From Stentor coeruleus (taxonomy: Eukaryota; Ciliophora; Heterotrichea; Heterotrichida; Stentoridae), in contig MPUH01000074.1 in assembly GCA_001970955.1 (NCBI GenBank), positions 1-64,000 on the forward strand: DNA of 64,000 nucleotides, given 5' to 3'. The notes under the pieces were generated by a model, which was not told the DNA's origin, searched no databases, and worked only from the letters and a program-made list of their open reading frames with translations. Numbering within the stretch: the first letter of the stretch is position 1; the number at the start of each line of letters is the position of its first letter. This document shows positions 51,321 to 58,734 of the stretch, one piece after another. The position numbers were made by a program, and so were the translations under genes.

Positions 51321-52448
51321 TTAGACTTGTATGAAAGTTCCCCATTCTGGAATATTATTTAGCAAAAACGATAGCTTTACAACACCTTTGCCTACATCTT
51401 TTATTGTTAGAGTTGTTTTGTCCATAAAAGTTTCTAGAATACTTAAATAAAGTGGTAGGTCTGGAGTACTTGACCGGGCTAAAACAAAAAGAAATGCGCT
51501 TATTATTGTATCATCTTCTGCTAAAGCATCTGGGTTTTCAGGGTTATATAAAGAAAGGCTTATATGATTCATGAGCATAGCAATAGCATCATGCATTTGT
51601 CCTATAGAGTTAGATTGAGTTATTTCTCCTAAGCTTTTTATTGCTTTTTTATAGTTGGAATTATTATCTTTTTCTAATTGTCCAAGCACTGGAGAATCAG
51701 AATGTAAGTCTCCAATTGTTTGTAATCCTTGAATATACTCATTTTGTTTTTCTTTTTCAAGTTCTTTACGGGTTAAAATTAAGAGTTTTAAAACATTGCC
51801 TGATATTATTGAGTCTCTAATGATACTTTGCATATCTTGGATCATTTCTGGGATATCTAAGAAAAATTTAGGGATTATTTTTTCCATGATGCTGCAAAAG
51901 TTTAGAATTGAAGTGTCGATTTCAATTGAGGTTTTGGCTATGTTGGTTAGATATTTTGATTTAAGGAGGATTTTTCGCCCAGTAGTTTTTGTGTACACAT
52001 CAACAAGACACTTTTTAAACATACAGACTAGAGTGTGAAGGGTACAGTCGGTTTGGGTTGTTAGAAACTTGTGTAGGGATTTTTTACAAGGATCTGTTTC
52101 AATCTCATAAGAAAAAGTTTGAAGATTTGCAATGCTCTCTTTCCATTTACAAACATTGACACTTTGTATTCTAGAGACATTTGGGGATATGTCGAACTTG
52201 CTCCAAGCAAAAGCCATTTTTGATGATAAGTCTTTAAAGTTTTCTATGCTTTTAAGCTTTTTTAGTAAATTTTTACTCCATCTGCAGTTGGTATTCTTTT
52301 TTAATTCTTGTTTTAATAAGTATATCCATTCGCTAGTGTTTTCAAGGAATCCATTAACTTTTGAAAAGTGATCAAGGTGCTGGGTACGTACTTTTTTGAA
52401 GTAATCAGCTTCGTTTATTGAATAAGTTTTAGAGCCATGTTGCCCCAT
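51321..52448 (-). CDS. VPS9-domain-like protein with myristoylation-type N-terminus
   Basis: 375 aa, mainly helical. It opens MGQHGSK, a fit for N-myristoylation at Gly2. The C-terminal 170 residues resemble a VPS9 domain: helices followed by DALAEDDTIISAFLFVLARS and PDLPLYLSILETFM, matching the family's ADDLLPVLIYVLIRAN and the following helix pattern. VPS9 proteins are exchange factors for Rab5-type GTPases on endosomes. The call rests on pattern by eye; the key Asp and following Pro are in place. N-terminal function unknown. Confidence 0.6.
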   Translation of the reverse strand: MGQHGSKTYSINEADYFKKVRTQHLDHFSKVNGFLENTSEWIYLLKQELKKNTNCRWSKNLLKKLKSIENFKDLSSKMAFAWSKFDISPNVSRIQSVNVCKWKESIANLQTFSYEIETDPCKKSLHKFLTTQTDCTLHTLVCMFKKCLVDVYTKTTGRKILLKSKYLTNIAKTSIEIDTSILNFCSIMEKIIPKFFLDIPEMIQDMQSIIRDSIISGNVLKLLILTRKELEKEKQNEYIQGLQTIGDLHSDSPVLGQLEKDNNSNYKKAIKSLGEITQSNSIGQMHDAIAMLMNHISLSLYNPENPDALAEDDTIISAFLFVLARSSTPDLPLYLSILETFMDKTTLTIKDVGKGVVKLSFLLNNIPEWGTFIQV

Positions 52449-52918
52449 TATATAATATAACGTGACTGTGATTTTCTTATATTTAATAAAATTTCAAAAG
52501 AAATTATAGGATTTTTAAGTATGAGGATTAAGTTAAGCTTGCAAAACAGGTTGAAATTAATGGGGAAATTTATTTTTGGGTTTGAAGACCATATAAGAAT
52601 TTAAGTTTACTATAATATAAAATCTGATTTACTGCTTGGATGGATCTGCACAAATAGTTTATATCAGAAAGATGTTTTATTATAGGATAATTAGATAATA
52701 TTTTTCATAAATCTGAATTTTAGGTACATAATGTATCTTTAAATAAATATTATTTTTTTTAAGGTATAATATTGATTCTGGGAGATTCTATCATATTATC
52801 TCTCACACAATAAAATCCTCAAAAACTTTTACTTGTAACAAAAACATTATCATCTATTCATATCTTATAAAACTAAAACACCATCATTCTAAAAAAATAT
52901 AAAAAACTATTCTTATAA
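52449..52918. other. intergenic region between divergent genes
   Basis: AT-rich; C-rich in the last 120 bases. No feature recognised. Confidence 0.6.
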
Positions 52919-53482
52919 ATGGAGACTTGCAATCATCCTGGTCTGTACCTACACTTTCATACAAAAACCTTAAAGAACTCAAAAAACATAGACGTGCTAT
53001 GGGAATTAGTCTCAAGAGGGCATAATAAAGATATCCAAGGAGTAGACCTTGTAGTAAAAGTTGAAGAAAATTTGCTTTTAAACCTCGAAAAAAGATATCC
53101 TATTGATAGTTACGTGTTATCTTTTCCAGGAGGTATTTGTGAGAATGAAGATATCATAGGACAAGGTCTCAAAGAACTCAAAGAAGAAACAGGGTACATT
53201 GGCCAAAGAGAAAAAGTAACTGAAATCAGCCCTCACGTTTATGTTGATCCTTGGAAAAGCACTGAAAAGTCTAAATTCCTTACCCTAACAGTAGACAGTA
53301 CATCTAAAGGTCCACAAGATCTTGAATATCTTGAAGATATACACCCAATATTAATACCCCATGAGAACCTATTAGAAAGCATCCAAGAAAAAGCTTTAGA
53401 AACTCAAGCCAAAATGGATTCAAGGCTTTTTGCATATGCTTTAGGTAGATTTTATGGTAGTAATAATAATAAAAATGAATAG
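52919..53482 (+). CDS. Nudix hydrolase (ADP-sugar pyrophosphatase type)
   Basis: 187 aa. A complete Nudix box occurs near residues 80-102: G-x5-E-x7-KE-L-x-EE-x-G, read as GGICENED..GLKELKEETGY, with Lys in place of the usual first Arg. It is preceded by strands typical of NUDT5/ADP-ribose pyrophosphatases (LVVKVEENLLLN, SYVLSFPGG) and followed by VYVDPWKST. Such enzymes cleave nucleoside diphosphates linked to X with Mg2+ bound by the Glu residues. Substrate is inferred only from this resemblance. Its last eight bases overlap the start of the GRAM gene. Confidence 0.88.
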   Translation: METCNHPGLYLHFHTKTLKNSKNIDVLWELVSRGHNKDIQGVDLVVKVEENLLLNLEKRYPIDSYVLSFPGGICENEDIIGQGLKELKEETGYIGQREKVTEISPHVYVDPWKSTEKSKFLTLTVDSTSKGPQDLEYLEDIHPILIPHENLLESIQEKALETQAKMDSRLFAYALGRFYGSNNNKNE

Positions 53483-54677
53483 CCAAGCTAGGATGAGTTC
53501 TCAACAGGTCGTGAGGAATCTGTTTAGTTTGAATGAAGATGAAGATATACTTGATGATTTCAGCTGCGCGCTTAGGAAGAAAATTTTTATTCATGGAAGG
53601 CTGTTTTGTACTGATAATTATCTGTGTTTTTATGCGAATATTTTAGGGTTTAAAACAAAACAGGTAATACCATTTAAAGAAGTGATCATGGTTAAAAGGA
53701 ATAAAGGGACAATTTCAAATACTATAGAAGTTGCTTGTAATAATAAGAAATCGTATTTCTTTGGATCTTTTTTACGTAGGAATGAAGCTTTTCAGTTTAT
53801 TTATAGCCTTTGGAGAAACTCAGGTTACTGTGATGAAAAAGCAGAAACCGGTCAATGGAGTGATACAGAAGACCCACCTCAAATTGATGAAAATGCAGCT
53901 GAAGAAGATAAAGAAGGGCTTATGATGCTTCCTCAAGAAGATATCGGCGATGCAGTTGAGTCTTTAAAAACTATTCTTCCTGTTACCCCTCAAAAATTTT
54001 TTGAGTTGTTTTATGCTGAAAAAGCTGTTTTTCCCCTTAGCGAGTTTTGTTTAGGAAGGGGAGATACTGAGTTTGAATGTACATCATGGGCTGAAAATGA
54101 AGAAGTTGGTGGTTTTTCTAGAGAATTAAAATTTAGAACCAAAATTAATGGACCATCTATCGGCCCAAAATCAACAAGGGTGCATAGAGCTCAGATTTAC
54201 AAATGGGTTGATGGGACACTTATTGTTCAAACATCATCAAAAGCATTAGATGTACCTTATTGTTCGTATTTTTTAGTTGAAGATACATGGAAAGTATCCC
54301 CTGTTGGTAATGAGAAATCTATGTTTAGAGTAACTTTTACGATAAATTTCCTGAAAAGTACAATGTTTAAAGGGACTATTGAATCTCGAACTAAACAAGA
54401 TGTACCTAAAGATCATGAAGCCTGGCTTAAAGAAGCAAGGAAAAGATGCCTTCATGAACCTGAAGCCCCAGCGGAAAAACCCCCAGAAAAAGTTGTCCAT
54501 CAAATCGCTAAATATGAGGAAGTTGATCTTAAGGCATATAGAGAAAAAAGTAAAGAAAGTATCAAAATCTCATCCCCATCTTCAATAAACAGTCTTCTTA
54601 TTGTCAACACCATGGGTATTATCTTCCTTATTTTCTATCTAAGATACCTGAACTTATCCATAAATGAACTTTATTAG
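53475..54677 (+). CDS. GRAM/VASt-domain membrane protein (Aster/Lam type)
   Basis: 400 aa from the ATG at 53475. GRAM domain about 13-112 (NLFSLNEDEDILDDFSCAL, FIHGRLFCTDNYLCFYANIL), then an acidic linker, a VASt/StART-like domain about 165-335 (AEKAVFPLSEFCLGRGDTEF, YCSYFLVEDTW), and a C-terminal membrane anchor (LLIVNTMGIIFLIFYL) about 373-390. This is the plan of GRAMD1/Aster and yeast Lam proteins, which sit in the ER and move sterols at contact sites. The frame is open seven codons further upstream, and 53493 is a later possible start. The chosen ATG overlaps the Nudix stop; starting at 53493 leaves a 10-bp gap. Confidence 0.88.
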   Translation: MNSQARMSSQQVVRNLFSLNEDEDILDDFSCALRKKIFIHGRLFCTDNYLCFYANILGFKTKQVIPFKEVIMVKRNKGTISNTIEVACNNKKSYFFGSFLRRNEAFQFIYSLWRNSGYCDEKAETGQWSDTEDPPQIDENAAEEDKEGLMMLPQEDIGDAVESLKTILPVTPQKFFELFYAEKAVFPLSEFCLGRGDTEFECTSWAENEEVGGFSRELKFRTKINGPSIGPKSTRVHRAQIYKWVDGTLIVQTSSKALDVPYCSYFLVEDTWKVSPVGNEKSMFRVTFTINFLKSTMFKGTIESRTKQDVPKDHEAWLKEARKRCLHEPEAPAEKPPEKVVHQIAKYEEVDLKAYREKSKESIKISSPSSINSLLIVNTMGIIFLIFYLRYLNLSINELY

Positions 54678-54760
54678 CTAATCCTATCTTTATTAGTAAA
54701 AAATCATCATCTAAATCCCAATTTTATATTAAAAAAAAAATAAACCTAAAGGAAATATAA

Positions 54761-55696
54761 ATGGAAACTCAAGACGAAAGGTAAAATATAAAAAGTATAA
54801 GTGTGAAATGCCCTGATTGTGATTCTAGCGTTGAAGGTATATCTACAGCTGAGAATAACTACTTAACTTACATAAGCACTTTATTCCTAGCCTTAGTTTT
54901 CGGGTACTGGTGTGTATTCCTCTTACCTTTTACCGTCCCTCTAACTCGTTCAATAGCTTTAAGATGTTCAAGATGTAACACAGTTATTAACAAAAAAAAA
55001 CCAATTGGCCTTCAATGCCTTGGAGATCAAGTTATGACAATTCAACTAGGTAAATTCGCCCTTGTGTTTTCTAGACGATATTTATTATGTGGACTTCTTC
55101 TATCTTATTGTTTATATTCTCTTATATTCACATCATCAGCACATAATTTTACTATAAGTGATTTGACTTGGAATGAGTTTATTGAAGATTGTAGTGCAGA
55201 GAATATTATAAAAAACAAAGAATTTGTCCAAAAAACTTTTTATTCTAAATATTATGGGAAAATTGTTGCTTGGGAAGGGTATTTGATGAAAGCGCAAATT
55301 AATGAAGGATGGTTTCAAGGAGAACATGCTGCAACTTTGCTTGTAAAAATGTACCCAACAGAATCGGAAATATATGCGGATTTACTTTTGACTTTAAGTC
55401 AAGATGATTTTCTAGAGACAAAAGGGGTTATTGTTACTTTGGATAGAGGGGATATGTTTGGGTTTAATGCAACTTTGATGGCTGTTGGGGATGAAGAGAC
55501 TATACATCACCTTCATGCACATCAGTTAAGGAAAATGGATGGGAATATTGATATACCATATGAAATGCGTAATAGGAATAGGAACTCTGCGTATAAACCA
55601 AGTGTGGAGATTTTGAGTATTGTTGATAAACCGGTTAGTGTTGATCATGACCATATACATTTTTACAACGACACTTTTAATTCTACTATGGATTAA
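54761..55696 (+). CDS. LITAF-domain membrane protein with lumenal extension
   Basis: The coding sequence is join(54761..54780, 54796..55696), 306 aa. The first exon is only 20 bases (METQDES); removing GTAAAATATAAAAAG joins it to ISVKCPDCDSS. The LITAF pattern is a split zinc site: CPDC (12-15), a membrane-inserting hydrophobic stretch (about 31-52), and CSRC (64-67). A second membrane segment follows near 104-123, then about 180 residues beginning DLTWNEFIEDCS that contain KIVAWEGYLMKAQI. That last part recalls the OB-like domain of wolframin (LTWxEY..VxWxG), which is inference. LITAF proteins act on endosome membranes. Confidence 0.85.
54781..54795 (+). other. 15-nt intron
   Basis: GTAAAATATAAAAAG, GT..AG ends, interrupting codon 7. 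Without splicing the frame from the ATG at 54761 stops at once; spliced, it joins the ATG to the zinc-binding domain. Confidence 0.93.
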
Positions 55697-56539
55697 TTAG
55701 ATAAAATTTTACAGTTTTTTTTGGATGTCATGGTGTTTAGATAGGTTTGGATTGGGATGATAGAAAATTATGATTTATATAAGGAAGTTTGGTGGATATA
55801 GATTGGGAAGGTTTAGAATATGAGATATTGAGGTGGATTAGTAAGAAATAGTGTAATTAAGATTAATAAATTTAAGAAATATTTATCTAGAAGCAGTTTT
55901 ATATGAAAATCTTATAGACTTTAGCACTGCTCATATATAACTCCAATTTTATATATAAAAATCAATAATTTTAACCAATACCCATAATATATAAATAAAA
56001 TATTCTATCCATGTCCTCATAATCTATCCAAATTTTTTTACAAAATGTTTGATTAGTAAATTGCATTTGGTTCAGCGCATTTTCCACAAACAATCATTGA
56101 AATTGAGCTTAAAAAATCACCAGTAATTAGATTTCCCTGATGCTACTGAGGTTAGCATTTTTGAATAATTTTTTTAAGTTTTTCAGGATGTTAAGGTCTT
56201 TCCTGAGAAGGTTGTTGTTTGGTACAACTTTATTTTTATTGTGGCTTATAGGGAACTTTATAAGAAAAAATTATGATTTTGATTTTTTTTTGAGAAATTT
56301 AGATGAAAGAATCAGGTTTTGAGTTTTTTGATGATGACAGTAGTAAGTTTTGGTAAAGTGTGATTGTTGAGGAGAGGAATGAAAATTTAAGGGATGCTAA
56401 GAAAAGTTTTTTTTGAGTCTGAAAATTTTGTTACATAAAATCATGAGATAATCTAGTTTTTTCTTCGAATTGCAAGTTATTCTTAGCATTGCAAATAGCC
56501 TTTAGAAATATGTATATGTTTAAAAAAAATATAATAATA
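55697..56539. other. intergenic region with a doubtful short frame
   Basis: G-rich at 55700-55860, C-rich at about 55920-56040, G-rich again from about 56290. Between the last two lies a 60-codon plus frame (56140-56322) rich in Leu, Phe and Arg with one membrane-like segment (LFGTTLFLLWLIGNFI). Its ATG lacks the usual TATA context. It could be a small gene, a relic or chance. Confidence 0.4.
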
Positions 56540-57337
56540 ATGGAAGATGAAACTAGTCAGGAGCACCCAAGGTACTTGGTTATTCCTATTAAAAATACAG
56601 TTTCTTATATAAAGTATGATGTTATTGATTCAACATTTAAACTTTACACTCATAATTCATCACAAATATTTTATCATCATTCCAATTACATTTTTCTAAC
56701 ACCCAATTTATTAGGATTTTTTGGAAATCTTATTCCAGAAACAAATGAAGTCTATGTTTTAAACATTGAAGATAATACAATAACAAAACGACGACCAATG
56801 CCAATACTTTCGCCATGTTCAGGGGTTCAGAGACTAAATAATCGCTTGTATTTTTTCGGAGGAATTTCAGGTAATGCTTATCTCGGTAAATGCTTTTATT
56901 ATTCAGATTTAAATCTTGAAAATTCAACTGAAATATCAGATTTGCCTGAACCCGCTCATAATATTTCATGCTACCAAAAGGAAGATTTTATTGTACTTGC
57001 TGGCTGTAATCATAGATATATATACACGTATCATCCAAAAATAGATAGATATGGAGTAATACGGATATATAATAAGCCTGGGTTTCATAAAATTTTACTG
57101 TTTCATGAAAAGAAAGAATATATTCTTTCAGTTGAAGAATTATTGATAAAGGAAGAGAATGAGGAAGAATGGTATAAATATCAGTTAAATTTCCAAAATT
57201 TTCATTTAATAACACCGGTTGTAAGGCATCAAAATTTTTATTATTTTGCAGATCAATTTAGAAATTTTCTACGCTTTAATACTCTTACAAACAAAATAGA
57301 AAGCATAGAGCTAATTCATAGAGATATTAAAAAATAG
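56540..57337 (+). CDS. kelch-like beta-propeller protein
   Basis: 265 aa from the ATG at 56540 (MEDETSQEHPR); an earlier in-frame ATG exists at 56489 but lies in poor context. Repeated four-strand units can be read (PCSGVQRLNNRLYFFGGISG, NISCYQKEDFIVLAGCNHRY, FHLITPVVRHQNFYYF), with one clear FFGG pair, as in degenerate kelch propellers. No other domain. The last third and 180 bases of 3' flank are duplicated about 640 bp downstream. Function unknown. Confidence 0.75.
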   Translation: MEDETSQEHPRYLVIPIKNTVSYIKYDVIDSTFKLYTHNSSQIFYHHSNYIFLTPNLLGFFGNLIPETNEVYVLNIEDNTITKRRPMPILSPCSGVQRLNNRLYFFGGISGNAYLGKCFYYSDLNLENSTEISDLPEPAHNISCYQKEDFIVLAGCNHRYIYTYHPKIDRYGVIRIYNKPGFHKILLFHEKKEYILSVEELLIKEENEEEWYKYQLNFQNFHLITPVVRHQNFYYFADQFRNFLRFNTLTNKIESIELIHRDIKK

Positions 57338-57512
57338 GCTATTATTTTCACCAAATTAAATCGAAATAATTGCATTTTCATATTCTTGAAAGTATTTCTA
57401 TTATTTTTTAAAAGTAAAGTTTCTTGATATTCAATTAATCACGATTTAGACATGTTATTCTTAAATATTTTGATTAATTTTATGATCTTTACAGATTTAA
57501 AGTTCAATATTT
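57075..57512 (+). repeat. source copy of a local duplication
   Basis: This segment (3' part of the propeller gene plus flank) is similar to 57715-58146 all along, about 640 bp away, with many substitutions and small indels. The match ends on both sides at TTTTTAG. The divergence suggests an old duplication. Confidence 0.85.
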
Positions 57513-57714
57513 TTTTAGTAACTAAATAATATCTTTGAAATACTTTATCAGTTAGATAATTTTTGATTAATTTACTAGATTAGAACCTATATTCCTTGAG
57601 AATTTGATAAATCATGCCATAGATTTTTTTTGAGAGTTTATAAAAAATATAAAGAATTTATCTATAGATAAAGTTGAAGATTTAATATAAATTGTTGTAT
57701 AAATTAAAGTATCT

Positions 57715-58146
57715 GTATGTGAGCCTGGGCTTCATAAAAATTTTGCTGTTTCATGAAAATATAGAATATATTCTTTCGTATAAAGGGTTATTATGGAAAA
57801 GAGTGGATAAGAGAGAATGGAAAAATTCTCCATTAAATCTTGGAAATCCTCAATTAATAACGCCGGTTGTAATACATAACGAATTTTATTATTTTTTAGA
57901 TCAATATAGAGTTCTTCAACGCTTTAATACAGAGGGAAAAAAATAGAAAATGTAGAGAGATATTAAAAAATAAGTTAGTGATTTCATCAAATTAAATTGA
58001 AAATAATTATATTTTCATATTCTTGAAAATATTTTCTATTGCATTTGAAAATTAAAGCTTATGGATATTTAATTAACCATGATTTAATTGTGTTATTTTT
58101 AAGCATTTGGATTAATTTTATGATTTTACAGATTTAAAGTTCAATA
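57715..58146 (+). pseudogene. truncated duplicate of the propeller gene's 3' end
   Basis: Codons of the duplicate still read as protein for about 75 residues (FIKILLFHENIEYILSYKGL, then LITPVVIHNEFYYFLDQY, LQRFNTEGKK) and match GFHKILLFHEKKEYILS, HLITPVVRHQNFYYFADQF and LRFNTLTNK of the upstream gene. The 5' two thirds are absent, several small indels occur, and the frame ends early (stop at 57944-57946). It is a dead partial copy. Confidence 0.85.
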
Positions 58147-58156
58147 ATTTTTAGGA

Positions 58157-58172
58157 CCCTAACACCCTAACA
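58157..58172. repeat. interstitial telomere-type repeat
   Basis: CCCTAACACCCTAACA: two perfect tandem copies of CCCTAACA, the repeat recalled for heterotrich (Blepharisma) telomeres. It lies 10 bases after the end of the duplicated block. Confidence 0.85.
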
Positions 58173-58179
58173 ATACCAC

Positions 58180-58206
58180 TTGATTACTTCCACTAATCAA
58201 CTTTTT
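58180..58206 (+). other. hairpin followed by T5
   Basis: TTGATTA (58180-58186) and TAATCAA (58194-58200) pair perfectly around CTTCCAC, and TTTTT follows at 58202-58206. This looks like a Pol III-type RNA 3' end, but no RNA gene could be defined upstream. Confidence 0.4.
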
Positions 58207-58734
58207 ATAAAAAATCTTCTTTACTTTATTAATAAACTATATCCATTAAAGTATGAATAATGCAACAACAAAAACTATATCCTAAATCAAAAATAAATTT
58301 TAATCTAAAATATTTAATCAAATATTTTCACAGAGAATTTTATTTTATTAAACCTAAACCTATATATATATATTCATAACCCTTTAAAAATAATATCCTT
58401 TCACATATTTAAATCTAAATAGCCATTCTCTACATCTTCTATAAACAATTTCTCATATACCTAATTTAATTAAATAAACTGACACCTAAAAATGCATTAT
58501 TATATAGAATTTCAACATATCCTAATCTAATAAAATCCTTTATCCCAAACTAACTTTAAGCTCCAACTTGACAATCTAAAAATACAAAACTAGCGCACTT
58601 ATAAAAAACCCATACATATTTATCAATGTTATATAATAACATTCCATATTCTTTTATTAAAAATACCAGCTTAAACGATTTCTTAAAAACTGAATTCATA
58701 AACTTCATAATCTTCTTATTTTAATATATAATTA

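Larger units (their letters stand above)
57338..58734. other. region with duplicated gene end and telomere-type repeats
   Basis: Contains the truncated duplicate (57715-58146), two telomere-type 8-mers (58157-58172), and from about 58170 a C-rich flank of the next gene. No intact gene. Confidence 0.7.

Noticed and set aside
58100-58210. Telomerase RNA gene
   Set aside because: A template-like CCCTAACACCCTAACA, hairpin and T5 are present, but the upstream bases are a copy of another gene's 3' flank and there is no room for the usual pseudoknot between template and final hairpin. Kept only as an alternative.
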